This document shows positions 1-7,443 of a stretch of DNA of 14,671 nt, one piece after another. Position numbers and translations under genes: made by a program. How positions within the stretch are numbered: position 1 is the stretch's first letter; every line of letters starts with the position of its first letter. A model generated the notes under the pieces. That model searched no databases. It saw only the letters and a list, made by a program, of their open reading frames with translations, and had not been told where the DNA came from. The stretch comes from Bacteroidales bacterium UBA1204 (GTDB lineage: Bacteria > Bacteroidota > Bacteroidia > Bacteroidales > F082). Location: positions 1 to 14,671 of the forward strand of contig DBXU01000002.1 of NCBI GenBank assembly GCA_002310075.1, written 5' to 3'.

Positions 1-437
1 GCGCAATCGGTGATGGCGATAGCCTTACAAGGCACGCCATTCACAGCCTCGGCGAAGTCCTTGCCGTAAGCCAACACTTTTACGCCAAACTTCATGCAGC
101 AGCCCACAATGGCTTGGGGAGGAAGTTGGGAAGGCAAATTGATGGCCACATAGCCTGCCGAAGTGACGGCGAGAAACATCTCTACGGCCTCAACAGTAAT
201 GTTGTCAAGAATGGCCACCTTGTCACCTTTTTGCAGGCCTAAATCGTTCAACAAGGCTCTTTTACGGGCTACAATGTCGCACGTTTGTTTATAAGTTAAT
301 GTGTTTACCGTATCGGATAGGCAAGGCAGGTCAGCCCACTTTTGTTCAATCCATGTTACAAATTCGGGAAATGTTGGGATAAACTTCAATTGCGCAAGTT
401 CCTCGGAAGGAAGCATACTTTGGAAATAATCTTTCAT
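1..437 (-). CDS. AMP-binding acyl-CoA synthetase-like protein, N-terminal part (cut by window edge)
   Basis: Reading the minus strand from the ATG at 437 gives an uninterrupted frame of 145 codons that runs off the left edge. It begins MKDYFQSMLPSEELAQLKF. The residues that follow match the start of the ANL (acyl-CoA synthetase, NRPS adenylation, luciferase) superfamily: a TLTYKQ segment leading into the first helix, then LGLQKGDKVAIL, then EAVEMFLAVTSAGYVAINL. In this family the enzyme activates a carboxylic acid with ATP and transfers the acyl group to CoA. The ATP-binding P-loop and the adenylation motifs lie outside the window, so substrate and exact class cannot be read; a long-chain or aryl acid ligase are both possible. 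No signal peptide is seen, so a cytoplasmic location is likely. An in-frame ATG seven codons further in is an alternative start. The gene is transcribed away from the efflux operon. Confidence 0.8.
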   Translation of the reverse strand, partial: MKDYFQSMLPSEELAQLKFIPTFPEFVTWIEQKWADLPCLSDTVNTLTYKQTCDIVARKRALLNDLGLQKGDKVAILDNITVEAVEMFLAVTSAGYVAINLPSQLPPQAIVGCCMKFGVKVLAYGKDFAEAVNGVPCKAIAITDC

Positions 438-474
438 ACTATATTTGATTAGTTTTTATACAAAACGAACACCA

Positions 475-502
475 CCTCACAAACATAAAAACCGCTGTGA
501 GG
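475..502. repeat. Inverted repeat CCTCACA...TGTGAGG
   Basis: A perfect 7-bp inverted repeat (475-481 and 496-502) with a 14-base spacer. It brackets the left-facing -7 candidate at 480-487. It could be an operator for a dimeric regulator, or a stem-loop in the leader RNA if transcription starts from the more distant candidate at 547-554. Role is inference; the symmetry is directly visible. Confidence 0.5.
480..487 (-). promoter_or_regulatory. Candidate -7 box (TATGTTTG) for the acyl-CoA synthetase-like gene
   Basis: On the minus strand this reads TATGTTTG, matching the Bacteroidota TAnnTTTG consensus. Transcription would start near 476, giving a leader of about 39 bases, similar to the leaders inferred for the two other minus-strand genes here. 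No clear TTTG -33 box is seen at the expected distance. Confidence 0.45.
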
Positions 503-511
503 ATCCCGCTT

Positions 512-528
512 CCTGTTACGATAACAGG
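512..528. repeat. Palindrome CCTGTTACGATAACAGG, possible operator or leader hairpin
   Basis: A perfect 7-bp inverted repeat around a 3-base centre (CGA). Its compact form resembles the binding site of a dimeric helix-turn-helix regulator such as a TetR-type protein. If the promoter at 480-487 is used, the site lies just upstream of the -33 position. If the promoter at 547-554 is used, it lies in the transcribed leader. No regulator gene is present in the window. Confidence 0.5.
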
Positions 529-546
529 GCTGGCTATAATTGGCCG

Positions 547-554
547 CAAAGATA
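547..554 (-). promoter_or_regulatory. Alternative left-facing -7 box (TATCTTTG)
   Basis: The minus strand reads TATCTTTG, a perfect TAnnTTTG match. Use of this box would start transcription near 543 and place both inverted repeats in a leader of about 105 bases. No convincing -33 element is visible. Confidence 0.4.
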
Positions 555-672
555 AGGAAAATCACGAAAAAGTCCATTTCATTGTCCACATACGTTCGTT
601 ATTTCTGTACAAAAACATGAATGATAAAAAGATTTTAATAATGAAACCATGGCATTTTGAGTATGTTTTTTG

Positions 673-680
673 TATTTTTG
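673..680 (+). promoter_or_regulatory. Candidate -7 box (TATTTTTG) for the efflux operon
   Basis: TATTTTTG matches TAnnTTTG and lies 20 bases before the first ATG of the operon, giving a predicted leader of about 17 bases. A TTTG at 656-659 is only 13 bases upstream of the box, closer than the usual 19 or so, so the -33 element is uncertain. Confidence 0.5.
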
Positions 681-700
681 CAACCAAAAATTAAAGATCT

Positions 701-2005
701 ATGGTAGTGATAAAGAAAGTTTTAACATCGATATTGATGCTTTTGTTATTGCTCCCAGCGGTGGCCCAAGACAATCATTTTTACCGGTTTTCACTGGGAG
801 ATTGTCTGCACTTTGCACAGACCAACAGTTACGAACGAAAGTCGATGGAACTGACGGGAAAAACGCTGGAGACGACATACGAACAATCGAAACAGCAAAG
901 ATTGCCCAACTTAAACGCTTCAGTAGGACAGAATATCAATAACAACGAAAATGGCTGGTCTACTTCGGGCAACGTAGGCGTGGGCTCGTCGGTGACGATC
1001 TACCAAGGTGGCAACATCAACAATACCATCGAGCAAAACCGTCTCAACATGGAGCGCAATGAGGTGCAATTGGAGCGATACGACAACCAACTCACCACCC
1101 AGATTTTGCAGAGTTTTCTCACCATACTCGGCAACCAGGAATTGTTAAACTACCAACAGGAAGTGCTCAACACAAGCCGCGAGCAGGTGAAACAAGGCAG
1201 AGCGCGTCATCGCGTCGGTGCCATCCTTGAGAGCGACTTGCTGCTGCTTGAGGCGCAATATTACAGCGATTCTAATAATGTGGTCGACACGCGCATCAAC
1301 ATCGACAACAACCTACTGGATTTGAAGGTATTACTTTCTATGAACCCTTCCGACGAATTGGAAATCATCGCTCCGGATACCGACAATCTTGACGACTTGA
1401 AAGCATCTTTGCCGACAGAAGAAGAAGCCGTCAGCCTCGCCATGGAATACATGCCCGATCTACGTATGGGGAATTATGACATCCGCCTTGCGGAGAAGAG
1501 TGTGGACTTGGCACGGGGTAATTATTTCCCGTCCATCTCGGCCAACGCCAATGTTGGCATGGGGGTGCTGTCGTATGACAGCGACGGCAACCACAAATGG
1601 TACAACACACCGACAGAGTCTGCCGGCATCTCGATGAGCATCCCCATCTACAGCCGTGGACAGACAAAAGCCAACGTGAAGAAGAGTCGCATCGCCTTGG
1701 AGCAGGCCCAGTTGGATTATGAGCAATCGGCCCTCACGGTGCGCCAGACGGTGGTGCAAGCCTATCGTAATGTGGTGGCGGCCTATAATGCTTACAAGGT
1801 CTCGCAACTGAAGGAGGAAGCCTACGGAAAGAGTTTTAATGCCTTTACCACCCAATATCAGTATGGTGTCATCACCACGGTGGAGTTGCTGCAGCAGCAA
1901 AACAATTATTTGAACGCTTTGAATTCCTATATACAGAATAAATACTCCTTGTTGATGAAACGGAAGATTTTGGATGTTTATATGGGTAAACAAATAACAC
2001 TATGA
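701..2005 (+). CDS. TolC-family outer-membrane efflux protein
   Basis: The 434-residue product starts with a signal peptide (hydrophobic core about residues 5-20, likely cleavage after AVA at 22). Two outer-membrane-factor repeats follow, each rich in Gln, Asn and Ala helices. Typical features are PNLNASVG near residue 70, a long helix ending in a YRQGRA-like turn (here QVKQGRARHRVG near 170), and the mirrored PSISANANVG near 280, PIYSRGQTKA near 320 and QYGVITTVELL near 390. TolC trimers form a channel through the outer membrane and a periplasmic helical tunnel. There is no lipobox cysteine, so it is not an OprM-type lipoprotein. It is the first gene of an export operon; its TGA overlaps the ATG of the adaptor gene by four bases. 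Length fits the family. Confidence 0.93.
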   Translation: MVVIKKVLTSILMLLLLLPAVAQDNHFYRFSLGDCLHFAQTNSYERKSMELTGKTLETTYEQSKQQRLPNLNASVGQNINNNENGWSTSGNVGVGSSVTIYQGGNINNTIEQNRLNMERNEVQLERYDNQLTTQILQSFLTILGNQELLNYQQEVLNTSREQVKQGRARHRVGAILESDLLLLEAQYYSDSNNVVDTRINIDNNLLDLKVLLSMNPSDELEIIAPDTDNLDDLKASLPTEEEAVSLAMEYMPDLRMGNYDIRLAEKSVDLARGNYFPSISANANVGMGVLSYDSDGNHKWYNTPTESAGISMSIPIYSRGQTKANVKKSRIALEQAQLDYEQSALTVRQTVVQAYRNVVAAYNAYKVSQLKEEAYGKSFNAFTTQYQYGVITTVELLQQQNNYLNALNSYIQNKYSLLMKRKILDVYMGKQITL

Positions 2006-3255
2006 CTATGAAGAAGAAAAGAAGAATTTGGTGGATTATTCTTGGCATTGTTGCTTTGGCCATTGCCATAATGGCGATTGTGAAAGCCACGAAATCGGCC
2101 AACAAGGAGTTGGTTATCCGCACGCATGTAGTTGAAGAGTATACGGTTGAAAACACTGTCACTGCAACGGGTACCATAGAACCAGTGGAAACTGTCGAAG
2201 TCGGCACGCAGGTATCGGGCAAGGTGGAAAAAATCTATGTGGACTTCAACGATGTGGTGAAGAAAGGACAACTGATGGCGGAATTGGACAAGCAGACGCT
2301 CAACCAGAGCTTGAGTCGTGCCAGAGCAAGCCTTACCTCAGCAGAAAGCCAGCTGAATTATGCCAAACTCACTTACGAACGCACCAAGCAATTGTATGAA
2401 GCAAACGCTGCCACGTTGGCCGCTTATCAAGAGGCACAAAACGCTTATACGCAGGCTCAGATGAGCAAGAGAAACGCTCAGGCTTCCTACGACCAGGCAA
2501 GAGTCGATTTGGCTTACGCTGAAATCTATTCGCCTATCGACGGCATCGTGCTCGACCGCGCCGTTGAGGTGGGCCAAACGGTAGCCGCCTCGTTCAGCAC
2601 ACCTACGCTGTTCACGCTTGCCAACGACCTGACCAAGATGCAAGTGGAAGCCGACGTCGACGAAGCCGACATTGGGCAGGTGAAAGAAGGACAACGAGTG
2701 ACTTTCACCGTTGACGCCTATATGGACGAAGTGTTTAACGGCACCGTGAACCAGATTCGCATGAAACCCACCACCACAAGTAATGTGGTAACCTACACCG
2801 TCATCATCGATGCACCCAATCCAGAACAGAAACTCTTCCCTGGCATGACGGCCAGCGTGACCATCGTCACCGAGGAGCAAACGGGGTTGGCCGTTCCCGC
2901 TGAAGCTTTCAACTTCACCCCAGATGAACAAGTGCTGAAAGCCATTCGGAAAGCCGAAAAACCCGAAGGCCAACGCCCAGAACGACCTATGATCCAAGAA
3001 GGAGAAAAACAAGCTGATCATACTATGGTTTGGCTCAAAAAGGGAGATGACATGATGCCGCGCTCCGTCAAGGTGGGCATGAGCGATGGCGCCTACAAAA
3101 TCATCGAACAAGGCGTGCAGGCTGGCGATTCAGTCGTGCTGTCGGCGCAGTTTGTCACCAAGGAGAAAGCTGTGAAAAAGGGCGAAAACCCCTTTATGCC
3201 TGGCCCTCCCGGTAGGAATAGAAACAATAACAATGGCAGTAATGCCAAAAAATGA
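2002..3255 (+). CDS. MacA/HlyD-type periplasmic adaptor subunit
   Basis: This 417-residue protein joins the inner-membrane transporter to the outer-membrane channel. Residues 10-28 form one N-terminal membrane anchor after a KKKRR cluster. Then come half of a lipoyl-like domain (about 56-95, with VGTQVSGKVEKI), a coiled-coil hairpin (about 97-170), the second lipoyl half (SPIDGIVLDRAVEVGQTV, 177-194), a beta-barrel domain (about 213-288, ending FPGMTASVTIV) and a membrane-proximal domain. A charged, proline-containing stretch at about 305-340 interrupts the last domain. The C-terminus is a low-complexity Pro/Gly/Asn tail (397-417). The start codon overlaps the TolC stop as ATGA; a second ATG lies six bases later, so the true start could be either. 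It ends by the same ATGA overlap with the ATPase gene. Confidence 0.93.
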   Translation: MTMKKKRRIWWIILGIVALAIAIMAIVKATKSANKELVIRTHVVEEYTVENTVTATGTIEPVETVEVGTQVSGKVEKIYVDFNDVVKKGQLMAELDKQTLNQSLSRARASLTSAESQLNYAKLTYERTKQLYEANAATLAAYQEAQNAYTQAQMSKRNAQASYDQARVDLAYAEIYSPIDGIVLDRAVEVGQTVAASFSTPTLFTLANDLTKMQVEADVDEADIGQVKEGQRVTFTVDAYMDEVFNGTVNQIRMKPTTTSNVVTYTVIIDAPNPEQKLFPGMTASVTIVTEEQTGLAVPAEAFNFTPDEQVLKAIRKAEKPEGQRPERPMIQEGEKQADHTMVWLKKGDDMMPRSVKVGMSDGAYKIIEQGVQAGDSVVLSAQFVTKEKAVKKGENPFMPGPPGRNRNNNNGSNAKK

Positions 3256-4007
3256 CCATGAGCGAGCGTCAATCCATCATCAGAGTTGAGAATCTGAAGC
3301 GGACCTTCATCGTCGGCAGTGAGGAGGTGCATGCCCTCAAAGGCGTGTCGTTCGATATCTGTCAAGGCGAGTTCGTGAGCATCATGGGCTCATCGGGTAG
3401 TGGCAAGTCCACTTTACTCAACATCCTTGGCTGCCTCGACCAACCTACTTCGGGCGAGTATTACATTGACGGCATCTCGGTGCGTGAGCGCACGAAAAAC
3501 GAGTTGTCGGACATACGCAACCGTAAAATTGGTTTCGTTTTTCAGTCTTATAACCTCTTGCCGCGTACCTCTGCCTTGGAAAACGTAGAGTTGCCCTTGG
3601 TGTACAATCCCGAGGTGTCGCATCGTGAGCGTCACGAAAAGGCGCAACATGCCTTGGAACTGGTAGGCTTGAAAGACCGTATGGGACATATGCCCAACCA
3701 GCTATCGGGTGGTCAGCAGCAGCGTGTAGCTATTGCTCGTGCCTTGGTCAACGATCCCGTCATTGTGTTGGCAGACGAAGCCACAGGTAACTTGGACACG
3801 CGTACTTCATACGAAATCATGAGTCTGTTCCAAAGTCTGCATGAACAAGGAAAAACCATTGCTTTCGTGACGCACGAGTCCGACATCGCAGTGTTTACCA
3901 GTAGAACGATATTCTTGCGCGATGGTCACATCCTCCGTGATGAACCCGTAGCAACCAAATCGGCAGCGGAGGCTCTTGCGGCCTTGCCGGTAGAAAACGA
4001 TTATTGA
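3252..4007 (+). CDS. MacB-type ABC transporter ATP-binding protein
   Basis: The 251-residue cytoplasmic ATPase carries every expected motif: Walker A GSSGSGKST at 46-54, Q-loop Gln98, signature LSGGQ at 151-155, Walker B IVLADE at 171-176, D-loop just after it and H-loop His208. The FQSYNLLPRTSALENVELPL segment (97-116) is characteristic of the MacB/LolD/FtsE group, which powers mechanotransmission rather than conventional alternating-access transport. In E. coli MacB the ATPase and permease are one chain; here the ATPase stands alone and the permease is the next gene, one base away. The start overlaps the adaptor stop (ATGA), with a second in-frame ATG two codons later, as at the previous junction. 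LolD is an alternative family name, but the TolC and adaptor partners favour the MacAB type. Confidence 0.93.
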   Translation: MTMSERQSIIRVENLKRTFIVGSEEVHALKGVSFDICQGEFVSIMGSSGSGKSTLLNILGCLDQPTSGEYYIDGISVRERTKNELSDIRNRKIGFVFQSYNLLPRTSALENVELPLVYNPEVSHRERHEKAQHALELVGLKDRMGHMPNQLSGGQQQRVAIARALVNDPVIVLADEATGNLDTRTSYEIMSLFQSLHEQGKTIAFVTHESDIAVFTSRTIFLRDGHILRDEPVATKSAAEALAALPVENDY

Positions 4008-4008
4008 T

Positions 4009-5229
4009 ATGGATATACTGAATCTTATAAGAATATCGGTGAAAGCCCTGCTGCGCAACAAGACGCGCACGGCCCTATCCATGCTCGGCATCGTGATTGG
4101 TATCGCCGCCGTCATCGCCGTGGTCAACTTGGGCGAAGGCCTGAAACAGAGTACGGCCAATCAATTGTCGGACATGGGCACCAACCTCATCATGGTGATG
4201 CGTGCCAACCAAAGGCGTGGTGGCGTCAGTATGGGTTCGTCCAACGTGCAATCGCTCAAGGTCAGGGATTGTGAGTTGATAGCCAAAGGTGCCAAAAACG
4301 TGACGATGGTCAGTCCCGTGGTGAATAGCGGGGGACAGTTGGTCAATGGCTCCAAGAACTGGTCGGGTACCGTTTATGGCGGTTCGCCGAATTATCTTGA
4401 AATCCGCAAATACGAAATTGCCACAGGCGTCAACTTCACGGAAGAAGACGTGAAGAAATACGCCAAGGTCGGCTTAATAGGCCAGACTATTGTTGAAGAG
4501 TTGTTCGACGATGGTGAGGACCCTATCGGCAAAACCATCCGTGTGGGTAATATGCCGTTCAGAGTCATCGGTACCTTGAAAGAACGCGGTGAGAACGGTA
4601 TGGGCATGGACCAAGACGACCTTGTTGTGATGCCATACAGCACTGTGCAGAAGCGCATGTTGGGTGTCGATTACATCCAGCAGATTGTTTGCTCAGCTGC
4701 CTCTGAAGACGTGGCCGAAGCTGCTGTGGAGGAGATCGAGAACATTTTGCGGGCTTCGCATAAAATCCCAGAAGGCGGTAATGATGACTTCGAAGTACGT
4801 ACCCAACAAGAAATGTTGGAGATGATGTCATCGATGACGGGCATGATCACCACAGTCTTGGTTGCTATCGCATTGATTTCCTTGCTGGTAGGCTGTATTG
4901 GCATCATGAACATCATGTATGTCACGGTGACCGAACGCACCAAGGAAATCGGCTTACGTATGTCCATTGGTGCCAAAAATTCTGCGATTTTGATGCAGTT
5001 CCTCACCGAGAGTATCATCCTGAGCCTCATCGGTGGTGTGATAGGCCTTTTGTTGGGCTTGTTACTTTCCTACGTGGTCTCCTTGGCCATGTCGCTACCT
5101 TATGTTGTCAATGTCGGATGGATGATTATTTCCTTCGTCTCATGCGCTATCTTAGGCCTTATTTCGGGATTCTTCCCCGCCTTGAAAGCCTCACGCACCG
5201 ACCCAATCAATGCTTTAAGATATGAATAA
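4009..5229 (+). CDS. MacB-type ABC transporter permease (MacB_PCD and FtsX domains)
   Basis: The 406-residue product has the four-helix MacB layout: one helix near the N-terminus (about 22-42), a large periplasmic domain (about 43-278), and three C-terminal helices (about 280-305, 331-358 and 370-391). The segment TERTKEIGLRMSIGAKNSAI between helices 2 and 3 is the typical cytoplasmic coupling region, and the end PALKASRTDPINALRYE is the family's usual C-terminus. The periplasmic domain should contact the adaptor and capture substrate in the periplasm. With the adaptor, ATPase and TolC protein it completes a tripartite exporter; candidate substrates for such machines include macrolides, peptides and lipopeptides, but none can be read from the sequence. 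The start lies one base after the ATPase stop, and the last eight bases overlap the acetyltransferase gene. Confidence 0.93.
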   Translation: MDILNLIRISVKALLRNKTRTALSMLGIVIGIAAVIAVVNLGEGLKQSTANQLSDMGTNLIMVMRANQRRGGVSMGSSNVQSLKVRDCELIAKGAKNVTMVSPVVNSGGQLVNGSKNWSGTVYGGSPNYLEIRKYEIATGVNFTEEDVKKYAKVGLIGQTIVEELFDDGEDPIGKTIRVGNMPFRVIGTLKERGENGMGMDQDDLVVMPYSTVQKRMLGVDYIQQIVCSAASEDVAEAAVEEIENILRASHKIPEGGNDDFEVRTQQEMLEMMSSMTGMITTVLVAIALISLLVGCIGIMNIMYVTVTERTKEIGLRMSIGAKNSAILMQFLTESIILSLIGGVIGLLLGLLLSYVVSLAMSLPYVVNVGWMIISFVSCAILGLISGFFPALKASRTDPINALRYE

Positions 5230-5716
5230 TAAAGAAAACCATACGTTTACCATACGTCCAGCGAAGCCTGAAGAAACAGGTCTCGTTCTTGAATTCATCC
5301 AGAAACTCGCTGTGTATGAAAAATGTGCCGACGAAGTCGTTGCCGATGAGGCCACCTTGTATCATTCTTTGTTTGAGGAAAAATCAGCCGAAGTGGTCTT
5401 TGCCGAAGAAGACAGCGTGGTCATAGGTTTTGCCTTGTTTTTCCATAATTTCTCCACTTTTGTGGGACGTAAGGGTTTGTATCTCGAAGACCTTTTCATC
5501 GTTCCGGAAAGACGCGGTTGGGGCTATGGCAAGGCTTTGCTGAAGTATCTTGCCAACCTTGCTGTTGAACGCAACTGCGGTCGTATGGAATGGATCTGCC
5601 TCGACTGGAACAAGCCTGCTTTGACGGTCTACCGTAGCATCGGCGCCGTTCCTATGGATGAATGGACAGTGCAACGCCTCGATGAGGAGGCCTTGAAACG
5701 TTTTGCAAAGGATTAA
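5222..5716 (+). CDS. GNAT N-acetyltransferase resembling spermidine/spermine (or thialysine) acetyltransferase
   Basis: The 164-residue protein is a single GNAT domain that would transfer an acetyl group from acetyl-CoA to an amine. The resemblance to SSAT proteins runs along its length: FTIRPAKPEE at the start, LAVYEK at 29-34, LYLEDLFIVPERRGWGYG at 86-103, and NKPALTVYRSIGA at 130-142. The acetyl-CoA pyrophosphate loop is R98-G-W-G-Y-G103. Tyr137 sits where the SSAT catalytic tyrosine is found. Family members acetylate polyamines or thialysine; the substrate here is not proven. The gene overlaps the permease gene by eight bases, which implies co-transcription and probably translational coupling with the efflux genes. 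Its TAA interlocks with the stop of the convergent dipeptidase gene. No signal peptide is present, so it acts in the cytoplasm. Confidence 0.88.
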   Translation: MNNKENHTFTIRPAKPEETGLVLEFIQKLAVYEKCADEVVADEATLYHSLFEEKSAEVVFAEEDSVVIGFALFFHNFSTFVGRKGLYLEDLFIVPERRGWGYGKALLKYLANLAVERNCGRMEWICLDWNKPALTVYRSIGAVPMDEWTVQRLDEEALKRFAKD

Positions 5717-7404
5717 CGTTCTCTTCGTTCAATCACTTTCTTTAATTTATACCTATCGCCGGTGGATTTGCCAATGGCGTCAATGAACTTTTGGTCGTAG
5801 CCAGGCGTAGTGTAGCGGCCGCGTAGGAGTTCGCCATCTTTAGCAGGACGTACTATCTGGTCGTTGTATCTTACGATGAGGAACTTGGCCAGCTTGTCCC
5901 AGCGCTGCATCATGCGGTCGGCGTAGGCGATGCTTTTGTTGTTGAGATAGCTGCGGCGGTCGGCGGGCATCATTTCTTCTATGGCGGAGAGCACTTCGTC
6001 CTGGTCGGTAAAATAATAGTCTTCCAGTTCCTTCTGTGCCTCCCGCAAGTCGCCAATCATCATGGAATAGCGTGGGTAGACCATATTGGCCACCCAATTG
6101 TTCATCCAGAAGGCTGACTTGTCACTGAACTCGTTGCGTGGGTTGTTCTCAGGACGGAAACAGTCGGGCACCTGGGTGATGCAGCAGTAAAGCGGCACAT
6201 AGGCTACCATATTGGCATCGTCGCAGTTGAACCAGGTGACGCCACCCACGTCGTCGGGCAGCCAAGAACGCATTTGGCAGGTCATGGTGAAGCCCGATTG
6301 CTGTGTGGCGATGGGACGCTCACGATAGTAGTCGACGCTATCGCTGTCACGAAAATGCATGGGTAAGGGTCGTATGGGCATACCCCAAGGACCAGCGGTC
6401 ATGTCGGAAGTCATGTCCAAAGGCGTATTTTCAAAATGGTCGCGCATGTCGTTCTGCAGGTCACGCAACGAAAGCGGTTTGTCGGGCTTGATCCACAACG
6501 GGAGATGGTCGCATTGGTCAAATTCGCCGTTGATGTATGGTAAGTATTTGTCCATTTCCTCGTGACTGTAATGATGTCGGAAGAAACTCCACACGCGCGC
6601 ATCGGCGTAACGCACATTCTCGAAGTCGATGGGGCAATAGGCATCACGGAACGAGAAGTCTTCGTCCTTGCCATTGTAAAAACCCCATTCCTTGGCGAAG
6701 CTGATGACATCGGCGGCATAGACACATTCAATCTCCGGGTTGTTGATCTTCTTGAGGTTCTTGCTGCTGATGCTGTTTTTGGAGTGCTTCTCCAAGGGGA
6801 ATTGACGGATGCGGCTCAGGTTGGCATGGGCGCAGATGCAGTCGTCGGGGATGCGCAAAGCCACCCAAACGGCTCCCTTGTGTCCAGGTCCCTTGCCGAT
6901 GATTTCCATGATCCAAGCCTCGTTAGGGTCGCAAACGGTGAGGGTCTCACCACTGCTGTTGTAACCATATTCTTCAACGAGTTCAGCCATACAACGGATG
7001 GCTTCACGGGCCGTGGAGGAACGCTGCAAGGCCAGACGCATCAATGAAAAATAGTCCAGCAGCCCTTCGTTGTTGACCAATACCAATCTCCCATCGAAAG
7101 TGGTCTCCACTATGGTCACTTGTTTCTCGTTCATCAAGCCAACCACATTATAGGTGTAATCTACTTGCTTAACATATTGCCTCTTATGCTGAGGTCCCCA
7201 TCCACGAATCTCTATAAGCTCACCTTTCTCATGCCGACCGGAAGGGCTATAAAACAGCGAACCAGAGAAGCCGAATCCGTCGCAGTTGTAAGTGCACATC
7301 ACGCTGCCGTCGGTAGATGCTTTCTTGCCTACGATGAGGTTGGTACATGCCAAAGCGGGAATTGCGCAGATGGTCAATATCAAGGAAAATAGTAGCTTTT
7401 TCAT
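5713..7404 (-). CDS. Secreted C69-family (Ntn-hydrolase) dipeptidase
   Basis: From the ATG at 7404 the product has 563 residues and begins with a signal peptide, MKKLLFSLILTICAIPALA, followed directly by Cys20. C69 peptidases are N-terminal-nucleophile hydrolases whose mature chain starts with the catalytic cysteine, so cleavage after ALA would expose the nucleophile. Family signatures include CTNLIVGKKASTDGSVM (20-36), a GLMNEKQVTIVETT-like segment, LALQRSSTAREAI and NEAWIMEIIGKGPG. The enzyme would hydrolyse dipeptides in the periplasm or outside the cell. An upstream in-frame ATG at 7446 would add 14 residues in front of the signal peptide and place the start inside the promoter, so I reject it. 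The motif before Cys20 (A-L-A) is a poor lipobox; lipidation would block the nucleophile. The gene is convergent with the acetyltransferase gene and shares stop bases with it. Confidence 0.9.
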   Translation of the reverse strand: MKKLLFSLILTICAIPALACTNLIVGKKASTDGSVMCTYNCDGFGFSGSLFYSPSGRHEKGELIEIRGWGPQHKRQYVKQVDYTYNVVGLMNEKQVTIVETTFDGRLVLVNNEGLLDYFSLMRLALQRSSTAREAIRCMAELVEEYGYNSSGETLTVCDPNEAWIMEIIGKGPGHKGAVWVALRIPDDCICAHANLSRIRQFPLEKHSKNSISSKNLKKINNPEIECVYAADVISFAKEWGFYNGKDEDFSFRDAYCPIDFENVRYADARVWSFFRHHYSHEEMDKYLPYINGEFDQCDHLPLWIKPDKPLSLRDLQNDMRDHFENTPLDMTSDMTAGPWGMPIRPLPMHFRDSDSVDYYRERPIATQQSGFTMTCQMRSWLPDDVGGVTWFNCDDANMVAYVPLYCCITQVPDCFRPENNPRNEFSDKSAFWMNNWVANMVYPRYSMMIGDLREAQKELEDYYFTDQDEVLSAIEEMMPADRRSYLNNKSIAYADRMMQRWDKLAKFLIVRYNDQIVRPAKDGELLRGRYTTPGYDQKFIDAIGKSTGDRYKLKKVIERRER

Positions 7405-7443
7405 AGTATAAAATGGTATAATTATTGCAGTTAATTGTTTTTG

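Larger units (their letters stand above)
438..700. promoter_or_regulatory. Divergent intergenic region between acyl-CoA synthetase-like gene and efflux operon
   Basis: This AT-rich 263-base gap separates two divergently transcribed genes, so it must hold promoters for both. It contains two candidate -7 boxes facing left (480-487 and 547-554), one facing right (673-680), and two perfect inverted repeats (475-502 and 512-528), each listed separately. A 65-codon open frame inside it (497-694) shows no family resemblance and overlaps these elements, so I do not call it a gene. Confidence 0.7.

Noticed and set aside
497..694. 65-codon open frame in the first divergent gap
   Set aside because: No family resemblance, and it overlaps the palindrome at 512-528 and the promoter of the efflux operon.
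2338..3111. 257-codon open frame antisense to the adaptor gene
   Set aside because: The sense frame encodes a complete, recognisable adaptor with intact operon junctions; the antisense product is rich in His, Phe and Gly with no domain pattern.
701..4007. Type I secretion system for an RTX or bacteriocin-like protein
   Set aside because: The ATPase is of the MacB type with a separate FtsX-like permease, not an HlyB-type fused exporter with a peptidase domain, and there is no substrate gene nearby.
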